From positions 248,001-312,000 of the forward strand of contig NZ_SDIC01000001.1 in NCBI RefSeq assembly GCF_004116405.1: DNA of 64,000 bases, given 5' to 3'. Position numbers and translations under genes: made by a program. Every line of letters begins with the position of its first letter. Positions within the stretch are counted from its first letter, which is position 1. A model generated the notes under the pieces. The model worked only from the letters and a program-made list of their open reading frames with translations, ran no database searches and was not told the DNA's origin. The stretch comes from Halegenticoccus tardaugens. GTDB taxonomy: Archaea; Halobacteriota; Halobacteria; Halobacteriales; Haloferacaceae. Positions 25,444-36,920 of this stretch are shown here, in pieces.

Positions 25444-25845
25444 CTACGCCGACAGCAGTTCCGCCCCCTCCGGCGAGAGTTCGACGGTCACGTCCTGTCG
25501 GGTCTGGTTCGCGATCTGATCGAGGTTGCGCGTCAGCACCTCCAGCACGTCCTCCGGTTCGGGGTACACCAGCATGTTCCCGTTCGCGTCCTCCATGACC
25601 AGCTGGGTGTCGGCGAGGGTGATCTGACTCCCCTCGATGCCCGCCACGATCGCCGGCAGCGCCTCCGCGCCCCCGGCGTCGCCCTCCTCGACCATCGTCA
25701 CGTACAGCGCCTCCAGCCCGATGAGGTCCTTGTACTCGCGGACCCGCCTCGCGCAGTTCACCATGTCGCGCGTCACCGCCGTCTTCTCCCCGTTTCCGTG
25801 CTCGCCCTCGTAGCAGTGTTTGCAGACGCGAAGTTCCATCCGCAT
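25444..25845 (-). CDS. Conserved hypothetical protein with N-terminal CxxC
   Basis: 133 residues; the second Met at 25839 (MELRVCKHCYEGEHG) is an equally good start. C-K-H-C plus a Cys near residue 31 (NCARRVREYKDL) could bind zinc. The rest is a mixed alpha/beta acidic domain (EALYVTMVEEG, QLVMEDANGNMLVYPEPEDV, QDVTVELSPEGAELL). It lies tail to tail with the cytochrome gene and head-adjacent to the ABC exporter. No family recognised and no functional link shown. Confidence 0.6.
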   Translation of the reverse strand: MRMELRVCKHCYEGEHGNGEKTAVTRDMVNCARRVREYKDLIGLEALYVTMVEEGDAGGAEALPAIVAGIEGSQITLADTQLVMEDANGNMLVYPEPEDVLEVLTRNLDQIANQTRQDVTVELSPEGAELLSA

Positions 25846-25900
25846 GGCCGTTTCTGTGGGGTCGACCGTGATATACGTTCGCTTCCCGCACCCGAGTCGC

Positions 25901-27796
<1,896 letters not shown>

Positions 27797-27799
<3 letters not shown>

Positions 27800-27856
27800 T
27801 CGGGCGGTGACGGGCTCGTTCGAGCGGTGGTGGATTCGTTCGGGCGGCGACGGACG
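27797..27856. repeat. Three imperfect 20-base tandem repeats at the exporter start
   Basis: Units CATTCGGGCGGTGACGGGCT, CGTTCGAGCGGTGGTGGATT and CGTTCGGGCGGCGACGGACG follow each other exactly, starting on the start codon of the ABC exporter. Period 20 is close to two helical turns, so they could be same-face binding sites, or a duplicated translation-initiation region. Confidence 0.6.
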
Positions 27857-27976
27857 CGGCGGAATCGACAGAACCCTTACGTCGGGTTAGGGTGGCGACG
27901 GATTTGAACTGCGCGCCGACCGTGCGGCCCGGGGGGAACCGACACGCGAATACGCGTCCGCCGCCTCGTCGCACGC

Positions 27977-28465
27977 ATGCGCGCCGGAGGCGAACCGACC
28001 GACGACGCCGACCGACACGGATTCGACGAGAACCGAAGCTACCTCTCCGAGGCGCTCGGGAAGTTCGTCCCGCAGGCCGTCGCGCGGCGGGCGCTCTCGG
28101 TCGACCTCGACACCGACCGCGACCGCTACCGGCTGGGAGAGGCGGTCGAACTCACCGTCACGATCGCCAACCGGCTGCCGGTGCCGACGACCGTCGCGAC
28201 GCCGCAGCGACAGCTCTGGGGGTGGACGGTCGACGGCGAACCGGAGGCGAGCGACGAGACGCGCTACGCGAGCGACGCGGCGGGGCAGCTCTCCTTCCGC
28301 GCCCGCGAGCGCAAGGTCGTCTCCGTGACGTGGTCCGGTCGGTTCAAGCGCGTCGGCGAACGGACGACGTGGGAGCTGCCCGAACCGGGAACGCACGAGA
28401 TCCGGGCGTTCGTCGCGACGAGGCCCCCGAGAGCGGCCGACTCGGTAGAGATTCGAATCGAGTGA
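27977..28465 (+). CDS. Beta-sandwich protein of unknown function
   Basis: 162 residues. After an acidic N-terminus comes an all-beta domain resembling BsuPI/intracellular proteinase-inhibitor or CARDB folds (YRLGEAVELTVTIANRLPVP, LWGWTVDGEPEASDETRY, KVVSVTWSGRFKRVGERT, GTHEIRAFVATRPPR). No signal peptide is visible, so it is probably cytoplasmic. Haloarchaeal relatives are uncharacterised. It is convergent with the peptide importer operon. Confidence 0.65.
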   Translation: MRAGGEPTDDADRHGFDENRSYLSEALGKFVPQAVARRALSVDLDTDRDRYRLGEAVELTVTIANRLPVPTTVATPQRQLWGWTVDGEPEASDETRYASDAAGQLSFRARERKVVSVTWSGRFKRVGERTTWELPEPGTHEIRAFVATRPPRAADSVEIRIE

Positions 28466-28496
28466 ACCGCCGATAGCGGATCGAGCCCGACCGGCG

Positions 28497-29774
28497 TCAG
28501 TCCGCGGGCTCGGACCGGTGGAGGTGGCAGCCGGCGTAGTGTTCGCCGTCGCCGAGCTCGGGGTCGACGTAGTAGGACGGCTTCTCCTCGGCGCAGATGC
28601 TCGGCTCCTCGAACGACTCCTTGAGACGGGTCGCCGCTCGCTCCCAGTCGTCCGCGAGCAGCGCGGCGATGCTCTCGTCGACCACGTCCGCCGCGTCCCC
28701 GCGCGGCTCGGCGTCGGCGAAGAACTCGGCGCGGATCCCCCGCTCGCTCGACGGCTCGAATGTCCGGCGGTCGACCGCCCGCACGAACCGGCGAACGTTC
28801 GCCCACTCGGCGTCGGTCAGGTCGTACTCGTCCGGGGCGATGAGCTTCGGACACCGCGTCCGGAACCGACAGCCCGACGGCGGATCGATGGGCGAGGGAA
28901 CGTCGCCTTCGAGCACGCCGCGCCGACCCGTCGCCCGCGGGTCGGGAACCGGGATCGATCCGAGGAGCGCCTCCGTGTAGGGGTGCTGGGGATTCTCGAA
29001 CAGCTCGTCCGTCTCGGCGAGTTCGACGAGCTGGCCGAGGTACATGACGGCCACGCGGTCGGAGATGTGGCGGATGACGGAGAGGTCGTGGCTGATGAAC
29101 AGGTAGGTGAGGCCGAACTCCCGCTGGAGCTCGCGCATCGTGTTCAGCACCTGCGCCTGGATGGAGGCGTCGAGCGCGCTTGTCGGCTCGTCGCAGACGA
29201 TGAAGTCCGGATTCACGGCGAGCGCGCGCGCGAGGTTGACGCGCTGGCGCTGGCCCCCCGAGAACTGGTGCGGGTAGCGGTTGTAGTGTTGCGGGTCCAA
29301 CCCGACCTTCTCCAGCAGCTCGCGGACGCGCTCCTCTCGTTCGCCCCGGTACAGACCGTGGGCCTTCATCGGCTCCTCGACGATGGGACCGACCTTCATC
29401 CGCGGGTCCAGGCTCGACTGGGGGTCCTGGAAGATCATCTGCATGTCCTCGCGGCGCTTTCGGACCTCCCCCGCGGGGAGCTCCGCGAGGTTCTCACCCT
29501 TGAAGTACACCGCGCCGTCGGTCGGTTCGAGGAGCCTGAGGACGGTCCGCGCGAGCGTCGACTTCCCGCAGCCGGACTCGCCGACGAGCCCCAGCGTCTC
29601 GCCCGCCCGGATGTCGAAGGAGACGTCGTCGACGGCCTTCACCTTCGGCTTCGGGAAGAAGCTGCTGAGGAAGCCGCTACCCTGACTGAAGTGCTTGGTC
29701 AACCCCTCGACTTCGAGGAGCACCTCGCTGGATTCGACCTCCTCGCGCTCCTCCCGAGTCACGACCTCACTCAT
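28497..29774 (-). CDS. Oligopeptide/dipeptide ABC importer ATPase (OppF/DppF-like)
   Basis: 425 residues from [20 protein letters not shown], whose ATGAGTGA overlaps the preceding stop. Walker A is GESGCGKST, signature [14 protein letters not shown], Walker [14 protein letters not shown]. The family-specific C-terminal cluster motif is split: C302 and C308 (CRFRTRC) are followed by an 85-residue Glu/Asp/Arg-rich insert before C394 and C416 (AGCHLH). In most relatives those cysteines are only a few residues apart. The insert is not low-complexity and may be a haloarchaeal regulatory module. It pairs with the DppD-like ATPase to energise the two permeases. Confidence 0.88.
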   Translation of the reverse strand: MSEVVTREEREEVESSEVLLEVEGLTKHFSQGSGFLSSFFPKPKVKAVDDVSFDIRAGETLGLVGESGCGKSTLARTVLRLLEPTDGAVYFKGENLAELPAGEVRKRREDMQMIFQDPQSSLDPRMKVGPIVEEPMKAHGLYRGEREERVRELLEKVGLDPQHYNRYPHQFSGGQRQRVNLARALAVNPDFIVCDEPTSALDASIQAQVLNTMRELQREFGLTYLFISHDLSVIRHISDRVAVMYLGQLVELAETDELFENPQHPYTEALLGSIPVPDPRATGRRGVLEGDVPSPIDPPSGCRFRTRCPKLIAPDEYDLTDAEWANVRRFVRAVDRRTFEPSSERGIRAEFFADAEPRGDAADVVDESIAALLADDWERAATRLKESFEEPSICAEEKPSYYVDPELGDGEHYAGCHLHRSEPAD

Positions 29775-30885
29775 CGGCCTCACCCCGCGCTTCGACGAGG
29801 CCGCCGCCGAACGCGCCCGTCGCCTCCGTTTCGAGCGGGTCCGAATCCTCGTACCCGATCTCCTCGTACTTCACGCACGAGACGCGGTGCGGCGGCTCGG
29901 TCTCGCGGCTCACGTCCTGGTAGACCGGGTGCGCCCGACGGCACACCTCGCGCGCGTCGGGACACCGGGTGTGGAACCGACAGCCCGGCGGGGGGTTGAT
30001 CGCCTCCGGCATCACCCCCCGTATCGGATCGAGTTCGTCGACCGTCCGGTCGGGCCGGGGGATCGACTGGAGCAGCGCTTCGGTGTAGGGGTGTTTCGTC
30101 TCGTAGAACAGGTCGTCGACCGTCGCCTGTTCGACGATCTCCCCGAGGTACATCACGCTCACCCGGTCGCAGATCTCGGCGACGACGCCCAGGTCGTGGG
30201 TGACCCAGAGGAAGCTCGTGTCGTACTTCTCCTGGAGGTCCGCCACGAGGTCGAGGATCTGCCCCTCGACGGTCACGTCGAGCGCCGTCGTCGGCTCGTC
30301 GGCGATGATGAGGTTCGGCTCGCAGGCGAGCGCCATCGCGATCAGCACCCGCTGGCGCATCCCGCCGGAGAACTGGTGCGGATAGTTCCCGTAGCGCTCT
30401 TCGGGCTCCGGAATGCCGACCTCGCGGAGCATGTCCACGGCGATCTCCCTCGCCTCCTCGTCCGAGACGTCGCGGTTGAGTTCGATGAACTCCCGGAGCT
30501 GTCCGCCGACCGTGAACACCGGGTTCAGAGACTCCATCGGGTCCTGGAAGATGATCGCGATCTCCTTGCCGCGGATCTGCGTCCGCATCTCCTTTTCGCT
30601 GAGCATCTCCGGCGACCGGCGGCGCTCGCCGTCCGGCCCCTCCTCGAAGTCGATGAGGAGCTTGTCCTTGTAGCGGACCGTGCCGCCGACGATCTCGCCC
30701 GGCTCCTCGACGAGCCGCATGATCGAACTCGTGGCGACGGACTTGCCCGCGCCCGATTCGCCGACGAGCCCCACGAGTTCCCCCTCGTTCACCTCGAAGC
30801 TGATGCCGTCGACGGCGCGGACGGTACCCTCTTCTGTGAAGAACTGTGTCTGCAGGTTTTCGACGGTGAGTAGTGGTTCGGTCAT
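29767..30885 (-). CDS. Oligopeptide/dipeptide ABC importer ATPase (DppD-like)
   Basis: 372 residues from [16 protein letters not shown]. Walker A is GESGAGKSV, signature [14 protein letters not shown], Walker [15 protein letters not shown], and the C-terminal iron-sulfur-like motif [14 protein letters not shown] with a later Cys is in its usual compact form. The ATG overlaps the permease stop by one base and the gene overlaps the second ATPase by 8 bases, so subunits are made in register. Together they couple ATP hydrolysis to uptake of peptides or a nickel complex. Confidence 0.9.
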   Translation of the reverse strand: MTEPLLTVENLQTQFFTEEGTVRAVDGISFEVNEGELVGLVGESGAGKSVATSSIMRLVEEPGEIVGGTVRYKDKLLIDFEEGPDGERRRSPEMLSEKEMRTQIRGKEIAIIFQDPMESLNPVFTVGGQLREFIELNRDVSDEEAREIAVDMLREVGIPEPEERYGNYPHQFSGGMRQRVLIAMALACEPNLIIADEPTTALDVTVEGQILDLVADLQEKYDTSFLWVTHDLGVVAEICDRVSVMYLGEIVEQATVDDLFYETKHPYTEALLQSIPRPDRTVDELDPIRGVMPEAINPPPGCRFHTRCPDAREVCRRAHPVYQDVSRETEPPHRVSCVKYEEIGYEDSDPLETEATGAFGGGLVEARGEADE

Positions 30886-31910
30886 CAGTTGTTGATCCGT
30901 GGGTCGAGTGCGTCTCGCAGGCCGTCGCCGAGCAGGTTGAAGCCGACCACCGTCACGAGGATCGCGATCCCTGGCCAGATGCTGAACCAGGGGTTCGGAA
31001 GCATGTACTGCCGAGAGTCGGCGAGCATCTGCCCCCACGACGGCGTCGGCGGCTGCGCGCCGTAGCCGAGGAAGGACAGTCCCGCGATAATGAGGATGTT
31101 GATCCCCACCTGCAGGGTCGCCTGGACTAACACGGGTGCGAAACTGTTCGGGATGATGTGCCGGAAGATGATGTTGCGGTCGCGTACGCCCGCCGCGCGC
31201 GCCGCCTCGATGAAGTCCTCCTCGCGGACCGAGAGCACTCGCGAGCGGATGAGCCGCGCGAAGGTCGGAATCGTCGCGATCCCGACGCCGATCATCGCGT
31301 ACATCAGCTCGCGACCGAAGGCGGCCATGAACGCGATGACGAGCACGAGGAACGGGATCGCAAAGAGCGTCTCCGCCGCGCGCATCAGCGCGTCGTCGAT
31401 CCAGCCGCCGTAGTAGCCGGCGACCGCGCCGACGAGCGTCCCGAGGATCATCGCGATTCCGGTCGAGACGATCCCGACGGTGATGGCGATCTGCGTGCCG
31501 TAGAACAGCCGCGACAGGATGTCTCGGCCGCGGTCGTCCGTCCCGAGCGGGTGTTCGAGCGTCCCCGGCTGGTTCGGGTACAGCTCGTTCGTCAGGAGGT
31601 ACGGCGGCCGCAGAGTCTCCGCCTGCTCGCTCAGCGGGCTGTACCAGAACGTCTCCGCGAGCCAGTACTGCCGTACGCCGAGATTCGCGAAGAAGGCGTA
31701 GTCGGAGAGGAAGCCGAAGACGGTGCTGTCGACGAACGCGACGAACGCGACGACGGTCGTGACGACGATGATGAAGAGCCCCGCGATCGCAGTCGGGTCG
31801 CGCCGGACCTGCGAGAGGGTGTACCGGAGCCCGACGCGGGCCTCGACCTTCTCCTCCGCTTCGCCGTCCTGCACGTCGAACTCGGTCGATGTGGATGTGT
31901 TCGTTGCCAT
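30885..31910 (-). CDS. ABC importer permease (DppC-like)
   Basis: 341 residues. A ~40-residue cytoplasmic N-terminus precedes the first helix (TAIAGLFIIVVTTVVAFVAF). A large external loop (about 60-115) is followed by the permease core (GIVSTGIAMILGTLVGAVAG) and the EAA coupling loop FIEAARAAGVRDRNIIFRHI. This is the second transmembrane subunit of the Dpp/Opp/Nik importer family. It follows DppB with 2 bases between, and ends overlapping DppD. Confidence 0.9.
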   Translation of the reverse strand: MATNTSTSTEFDVQDGEAEEKVEARVGLRYTLSQVRRDPTAIAGLFIIVVTTVVAFVAFVDSTVFGFLSDYAFFANLGVRQYWLAETFWYSPLSEQAETLRPPYLLTNELYPNQPGTLEHPLGTDDRGRDILSRLFYGTQIAITVGIVSTGIAMILGTLVGAVAGYYGGWIDDALMRAAETLFAIPFLVLVIAFMAAFGRELMYAMIGVGIATIPTFARLIRSRVLSVREEDFIEAARAAGVRDRNIIFRHIIPNSFAPVLVQATLQVGINILIIAGLSFLGYGAQPPTPSWGQMLADSRQYMLPNPWFSIWPGIAILVTVVGFNLLGDGLRDALDPRINN

Positions 31911-31912
31911 GG

Positions 31913-32911
31913 TCAGTCAGTGTCCTCGTAGGAGACCCGCGGGTCGACGTACGCGTACGAGAGGTCGGTGACGATGACGCCGACGACGAACACGACGCCG
32001 AACATGAGCGTCGTCCCCATCACCAGCAGGTAGTCCTGGTTGTTGATGGCCGTGATGATGAGCCGGCCCATCCCGTTTATCGAGAAGACCGTCTCCGTGA
32101 GGACGGCTCCGCCGAGCGCCTGCGTGAGCTGCAGTCCGACGATGGTGATGAGCGGTAACTGAGCGTTTCGGAAGGCGTGTTTCCGGAGGATCTTCGTCTC
32201 CGAGACGCCGTACGCGCGGGCGAGTTTCACGTACTCCTGTCCGAGCACTTCGAGCATCGAGGAGCGCTCGATGCGGGTGAAGGCGGCCATCTGGAGCGTT
32301 CCGAGCGTGATCGTCGGGAGGACGAGGTGGTCGAACGCCACCAGGACGACCTGGAACTGCGTGCTCGCGTTTTCGACGTTGGCCGGGTCGGCCCACGGCA
32401 TCACGAGGCCGGTCGACGGGAAGAGCTGAATCTGGTACGAGAACAGGATGATGAGCATCAGCCCGATCCAGAACGAGGGTGTGCTCACGCCGAACAGCGC
32501 GACGATTCGCGAGACGTGGTCCGTGGGCTTGTTGCGCCGCTTCGCCGAGATGACGCCGAGCGGGATGGCCGTCACGAGCGCGAACGTGAAGCTCGACGCG
32601 AGCAAAAGCAACGTGACCGGCAGCCGTTCGAGCACCTTCTGCGTGACCGGGACGCCGTAGTAGAGGCTCTCGCCGAAGTCCAGCCGGATCACGTCGAACA
32701 GGTAGTTGACGTACCTGACGTAGAGCGGCTGATCCAGCCCGAACTTCGCCCGGATCGCGGCGGCTTGCTGTGCGCTCGGAGACGGACCGAGCATGATACT
32801 CACGGGATCTCCCGGGATCGCGTCGGTCAGGAGGAACGTGATCGTGACGACGCCGAGCACCACCGGAATCGCCTGTAGCAGGCGGACGATAGCGTATCGG
32901 AGTCTGCTCAC
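31913..32911 (-). CDS. ABC importer permease (DppB-like)
   Basis: 332 residues. N-terminal helix AIVRLLQAIPVVLGVVTITF is followed by the typical LTDAIPGDPVSIMLGPSP segment. The transmembrane core (LLLLASSFTFALVTAIPLGV) and EAA loop (YVKLARAYGVSETKILRKHA) complete the family pattern. It forms the channel with the DppC-like permease. Ninety bases separate it from the binding-protein gene, room for differential expression. Confidence 0.9.
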   Translation of the reverse strand: MSRLRYAIVRLLQAIPVVLGVVTITFLLTDAIPGDPVSIMLGPSPSAQQAAAIRAKFGLDQPLYVRYVNYLFDVIRLDFGESLYYGVPVTQKVLERLPVTLLLLASSFTFALVTAIPLGVISAKRRNKPTDHVSRIVALFGVSTPSFWIGLMLIILFSYQIQLFPSTGLVMPWADPANVENASTQFQVVLVAFDHLVLPTITLGTLQMAAFTRIERSSMLEVLGQEYVKLARAYGVSETKILRKHAFRNAQLPLITIVGLQLTQALGGAVLTETVFSINGMGRLIITAINNQDYLLVMGTTLMFGVVFVVGVIVTDLSYAYVDPRVSYEDTD

Positions 32912-33001
32912 CGGTCACGCTCCCCGCGTTCGGTGCGCCTCCGCGGTCGTGTGTTGTCGGTTGTCGAATACATGCGTGCCGAATGGCTTCGTCGCCGAAG
33001 C

Positions 33002-34642
33002 CTACTTTTCGAGCGAGACGTTGTTGTGGTTGCTCGTGATGTGGAAGCTGTCCACCGGGTGCGATGCGAAGTCCTTGACGTAGTTCTTCACGCCGAACCC
33101 GTTCTTGAGGTTGTACGCGGGCAGGTGGGCGCGGTCTTCGAGGACCATCGTGATCCCCTCTCTGTAGAGCTGCGTTCGCTCCTTCTCGTCGGCGGACTCG
33201 CGCGCGTCGATGAACATCTGCGTCGCCTCCTGGCCGCGGTCGCTGGACTCGGCGTAGTAGGTCCCGTCGGTCACGCCGAGGGTGTCCTCGGTCTGGCCGA
33301 ACATGTAGTAGGTGAACGCGTCGGGGTCGGGCGACCCGGACCAGCCGAGCGTGTACATGTTGTAGTCGGACTCGTCGCCGGAGACGTACTGTTCGAGGAA
33401 CGCGCCCCAGTCGAGCCGCTGGACGGACACGTTGTCGAACCCGGCCTCTTTGAGGCCGTTCGACACCGTGACGCCGATGTCCTCGCGCTTGTCGTCCGGC
33501 GGCACGATGATCCGCCACTCGTAACTGCGGTCGACGCCCGCCTCGTCGAACAGCCGCGTGGCCTCGTCGATGTTTCTCCCGTGGGGGATCTGCTCCCACT
33601 CGTCGACCGGCATGTCCCAGTCGCTGGCGATAGACTCAGGGAGCGGGCTGTACTGCCTGACGCCCGTCGGTTCGACGTAGCGCTCGACGGCCTGATCCAT
33701 GTCGAAGCAGTAGTCGACCGCCTCGCGGACCGCCGGATCGGCCGTCGGGCCCTCGTTGCAGTTGAACGCGAGGTAGAAGTACCCGACCCCCGGTACCTCG
33801 TCGATGCTCGCGTCGTCCATGTTGCGGACCGTCGAGTACGACTTCGGCGGGATCTCCTCGATGACGTCGTTCTCGCCGTTCTGGAGGGTCGTCACGCGCG
33901 TCGTCGACTCCTCGACCGGCACGAACTCGACCTCTTCGAGGTTCGGCTTGGTGTCGCCCCAGTAGTCCTCGTGGCGTTTGATCAGGACCCGCTGGCCTTC
34001 CTGCCACTCGACGAACTCGAACGGGCCGGAGCCGACCGGCTTCTGGTTGTTGAACGCGTCCTTGTCGTTTTCGCGGACGGACTGGGGGACGATCGACCGC
34101 GTCAACGACGTCATGAACGCGCCGTAGGGGTACGCCAGATCGAACTGCACCGTCGTTTCGTCGACGACGGTGATCGAGTCGATCATGTTCACCTCACTCG
34201 CGTTCTCCGTCTCCTCCTTGACCGGCGCTTCGAACGAGTACTTCACGTCCTCCGCGGTCACCGGGTCACCGTTGTGGAAGGTCGCGTCGCCGGTCATCTC
34301 GACGACGTACCTGCTGCCCTCGTTGGACATCTCGGGTTCGCCCGTCGCGAGTCCGGGGACGATTCCGATGTCGTCGTCGTACTCGTAGAGGCCCTCGAAG
34401 ATGTTCTGCGCGACCTGATCCGACGGGACGTCGTTGAGGACGACCGGGTCGAACTCCAACGGGCTCTTCACCTGTGCGATCCGAAGCTTGTTCGAGCCGC
34501 CGCCGCCACCGCCGCCGCCGCCACCGCCGCCGGGTCCGCCGCTATCGGTACAGCCGGCCAATCCGATCACGCCGGCCGCGCCGAGGCCTTGAAGCACTCG
34601 TCGCCGCTTCACCGTCGTTTCGTTCTGCACGTTTTCAGGCAT
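33002..34642 (-). CDS. Tat lipoprotein substrate-binding protein of the peptide/nickel-type importer
   Basis: 546 residues. KRRRVLQGLGAAGVIGLAGC is a twin-arginine signal ending in a lipobox Cys, so the mature protein is lipid-anchored outside. A Gly-rich tether follows (low-complexity codons at about 34494-34540). The body is a class C periplasmic-binding fold (SBP_bac_5): ATFHNGDPVTAEDVKYSFE, YPYGAFMTSLTRS, PVGSGPFEFVEWQEGQRVLI. Substrate cannot be read from sequence; relatives bind peptides, nickel chelates or oligosaccharides. It heads the five-gene operon and has its own promoter and candidate operator. Confidence 0.9.
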   Translation of the reverse strand: MPENVQNETTVKRRRVLQGLGAAGVIGLAGCTDSGGPGGGGGGGGGGGGSNKLRIAQVKSPLEFDPVVLNDVPSDQVAQNIFEGLYEYDDDIGIVPGLATGEPEMSNEGSRYVVEMTGDATFHNGDPVTAEDVKYSFEAPVKEETENASEVNMIDSITVVDETTVQFDLAYPYGAFMTSLTRSIVPQSVRENDKDAFNNQKPVGSGPFEFVEWQEGQRVLIKRHEDYWGDTKPNLEEVEFVPVEESTTRVTTLQNGENDVIEEIPPKSYSTVRNMDDASIDEVPGVGYFYLAFNCNEGPTADPAVREAVDYCFDMDQAVERYVEPTGVRQYSPLPESIASDWDMPVDEWEQIPHGRNIDEATRLFDEAGVDRSYEWRIIVPPDDKREDIGVTVSNGLKEAGFDNVSVQRLDWGAFLEQYVSGDESDYNMYTLGWSGSPDPDAFTYYMFGQTEDTLGVTDGTYYAESSDRGQEATQMFIDARESADEKERTQLYREGITMVLEDRAHLPAYNLKNGFGVKNYVKDFASHPVDSFHITSNHNNVSLEK

Positions 34643-34666
34643 TCGTTATCACAGTCCTTGGGGAAG

Positions 34667-34699
34667 GATACACACACTGTATCGTCGTTAAATAAATAT
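34667..34699 (-). promoter_or_regulatory. Promoter and palindromic operator candidate of the importer operon
   Basis: On the minus strand an ATATTTATTT TATA box (about 34690-34699) is followed by the inverted repeat GATACA-N5-TGTATC at 34667-34683, which sits at the predicted transcription start about 25 bases before the ATG. A repressor there would block initiation. No regulator gene adjoins. Confidence 0.5.
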
Positions 34700-35027
34700 C
34701 CTGCGATTGGTTTTCCTCTTCCACCGACGAATGGGCGAATTGTGTACGCGTACGGTTTATATCGAAATGAGTGGCTGTACGTATTCTTATTGATAGTACG
34801 TTATGAATTATACGAACTATCGACGAGCGTGCAAGATTGGATCGGCGTCGGCACCGTTACGATCGTCGATCCCTAAAACCGTCGACCGACCGCTCGTTCG
34901 TGGCGCGACCACGGACCCGAGCGCACCCGCCCGACGGCGGTTCGGCAACGCTCCCGAGGACCGGCAGACGCGGCCGCCCCCGTCCGAAAGTGAACAGAGC
35001 CATCTTCCTGCGCTCCCGACGCTCGGT

Positions 35028-35624
35028 ATGCGCCAGTTCATCGTCCTCGGACACGACGCGCCGACGACCCCCGATTTCTCGCTCGACGACCTCGCCGGCG
35101 GCGCGGGCCGCCTCGACGTGCTGTGTCGCTGCGTCAACTCGGCGTTCTTCCTCTCGCACGCCATCCGCGAGGACGTCCGCGTCCACCTCGTGCTCCGCGA
35201 CGAGTTCACCGTCGCGTTCGAAGGGGGCGAACTCAGGCGGTTGAATCCGGACGAGCGCAGCACCGCCGCGCTGATTCGGAAGGCGCTGGAGGCCCGAGAC
35301 GAGGCGATCGGCCACGTCGCCGCCGAAAGCAGCCCCGGGGTGACGATCCGGCGGACGGGCTTCGAGACGACGCTCGCCGACGCGGCGGCCGGGTCGACCG
35401 TCGTCCAGCTCCACGAGGAGGGCGAGCCGGTCGTCGACCTCGATCCCCCGGCCTCGCCGCTTTTCGTCCTCTCGGATCACCACGACTTCGCCGCCGACGA
35501 AGCGGCGTTCCTCTCGGAGGCCGCCGACGAGCGGATTCGCCTCGGTCCAAAGCGCCTCCACGCCGACCACGCGATCACGGTCGCGCACAACTACCTCGAC
35601 ACGGCGGGGTACGAGACGTACTGA
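35028..35624 (+). CDS. trmY: tRNA pseudouridine-54 N1-methyltransferase
   Basis: 198 residues from [20 protein letters not shown], the usual start of archaeal TrmY. The SPOUT-type knot region ([40 protein letters not shown]) with a conserved C-terminal tail is intact. The enzyme makes N1-methylpseudouridine at position 54 of the T-loop, which replaces bacterial/eukaryal ribothymidine in most archaea. Residues before Met at 35028 in the same frame are Arg/Pro-rich and not part of the family. It is a single gene. Confidence 0.92.
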   Translation: MRQFIVLGHDAPTTPDFSLDDLAGGAGRLDVLCRCVNSAFFLSHAIREDVRVHLVLRDEFTVAFEGGELRRLNPDERSTAALIRKALEARDEAIGHVAAESSPGVTIRRTGFETTLADAAAGSTVVQLHEEGEPVVDLDPPASPLFVLSDHHDFAADEAAFLSEAADERIRLGPKRLHADHAITVAHNYLDTAGYETY

Positions 35625-35675
35625 GCGGCGACCGTCGACGGTGGATCGACCGCCGGTGGCGTCGCGTCCGGACGG

Positions 35676-36920
35676 TCAGTGCTTCGAAACGGACGACGGT
35701 TCGCCGTCGGCTCCGACCAGCTCGTCGGCCGCTTCGAGCAACCGCACGCCCCACGTCATCGTCGCCGGGACGAGCGCCGTCGTGAAGATGGCGATGAAGA
35801 CGAGGATCGAGAACATCTGCTCGTCGATGATTCCCGACGAGAGTCCGATGGAGGCGATGATGATCTCGACGGTCCCGCGGCCGTTCATCCCGAACCCGAC
35901 CACGAGCCCCTCGCGGGAGGTGAGCTTCGTCGGCAGCGCGAACAGCCACGAGCCGATGATCTTGCCCGCGAAGGCGACGGCGACGAGGAGCACGAGGAGA
36001 GCGAGGTTCTCAGCGAACACGGCGAACGAGAGTTCGAACGCGACGGTCACGAAGAAGATCGGGGCGAAAAAGCCCATCGCGAGGTCGTAGATGACGTCGT
36101 GCATGTGCTCGTACAACGACTCCTGGACGTCCGCCATCCGGAGGAACGCGCCGGCCATGAACCCGCCGATGATCATGTGGAGTCCGGCCAGGCTCGCCAA
36201 CTCGGCGAACGCGAGCGACACGAGCAGCGCGAAGGTGAACGCGCTCGTCTTGTCGACGAAGCCGTACCGCTCCCGGAGGGCCTCGAGCTTCGACCACAAC
36301 GGCGGCAGGAAGCGATCGCCGACGACGATCGTCACCGCGAAGAACGCCAGCGCCTTCCCGAGGATGACGCCCATGTCGAGCGGGTCGACGGAGCCGGCGT
36401 TGATGAACCCGATGACGCCGGAGAAGACGACGAGCACGCCGACGTCCGAAACGAGCGCCCCGCCGAGCAACACCTTCGCGATCCGGGTTTCGAGCAGGTC
36501 GAGGTCCGCGAGGATGCGCGACTTCGTCGCGAGCGACGTCGCCGCCATCGCGATGCCGAGGAACAGCGCCCCCTCCATCGGGACGCCGATCAACACGCCG
36601 CTCGCGTAGCCCATCCCGAACGGAATGACGAACGCGCCGACCGCGATCACGAGCGCCTGCGGTCCGAGGTCGAACAGGTCGTGCAGGTCGACCTCCATGC
36701 CGACGTAGATCATGAGCAGGAACACGCCGAGTTCGGACAGCACCGTGAGCACTTCCGACGGCTGCAGGACGCCGAGCAGCGGCGGTCCGAAGGCGATCCC
36801 CGCGAACAGCTCCCCCATCATGGCGGGATATCCGAGCCGCTCGGACACCGCGCCGAACACCCACGCGAACGCGAGCACCGACAGGAGTCCGAGGATGTCG
36901 ATGGTCTCCGTTCCGACCAT
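35676..36920 (-). CDS. CPA2-type cation:proton antiporter
   Basis: 414 residues with about twelve transmembrane helices and the signature regions GELFAGIAFGPPLLGVL, AMAATSLATKSRILADLDLL and GFGMNGRGTVEIIIASIGL. These mark the Kef/NapA-like Na+/H+ or K+/H+ exchanger family. It lacks the cytoplasmic nucleotide (TrkA-N) or Usp domains of its relatives here. It helps maintain low Na+ and pH balance in a high-salt cell. A 24-codon acidic reading frame directly upstream (36922-36996) might be a leader peptide. Confidence 0.85.
   Translation of the reverse strand: MVGTETIDILGLLSVLAFAWVFGAVSERLGYPAMMGELFAGIAFGPPLLGVLQPSEVLTVLSELGVFLLMIYVGMEVDLHDLFDLGPQALVIAVGAFVIPFGMGYASGVLIGVPMEGALFLGIAMAATSLATKSRILADLDLLETRIAKVLLGGALVSDVGVLVVFSGVIGFINAGSVDPLDMGVILGKALAFFAVTIVVGDRFLPPLWSKLEALRERYGFVDKTSAFTFALLVSLAFAELASLAGLHMIIGGFMAGAFLRMADVQESLYEHMHDVIYDLAMGFFAPIFFVTVAFELSFAVFAENLALLVLLVAVAFAGKIIGSWLFALPTKLTSREGLVVGFGMNGRGTVEIIIASIGLSSGIIDEQMFSILVFIAIFTTALVPATMTWGVRLLEAADELVGADGEPSSVSKH

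Noticed and set aside
34494..34540. GC-rich triplet run resembling a microsatellite or structured RNA
   Set aside because: It encodes the Gly tether after the lipobox of the binding protein, a common haloarchaeal lipoprotein feature.
34742..34805. Repeated GTACG words in the AT-rich gap before trmY, considered as an origin or operator array
   Set aside because: The words are short and irregularly spaced and no origin-associated gene such as orc1/cdc6 is nearby.
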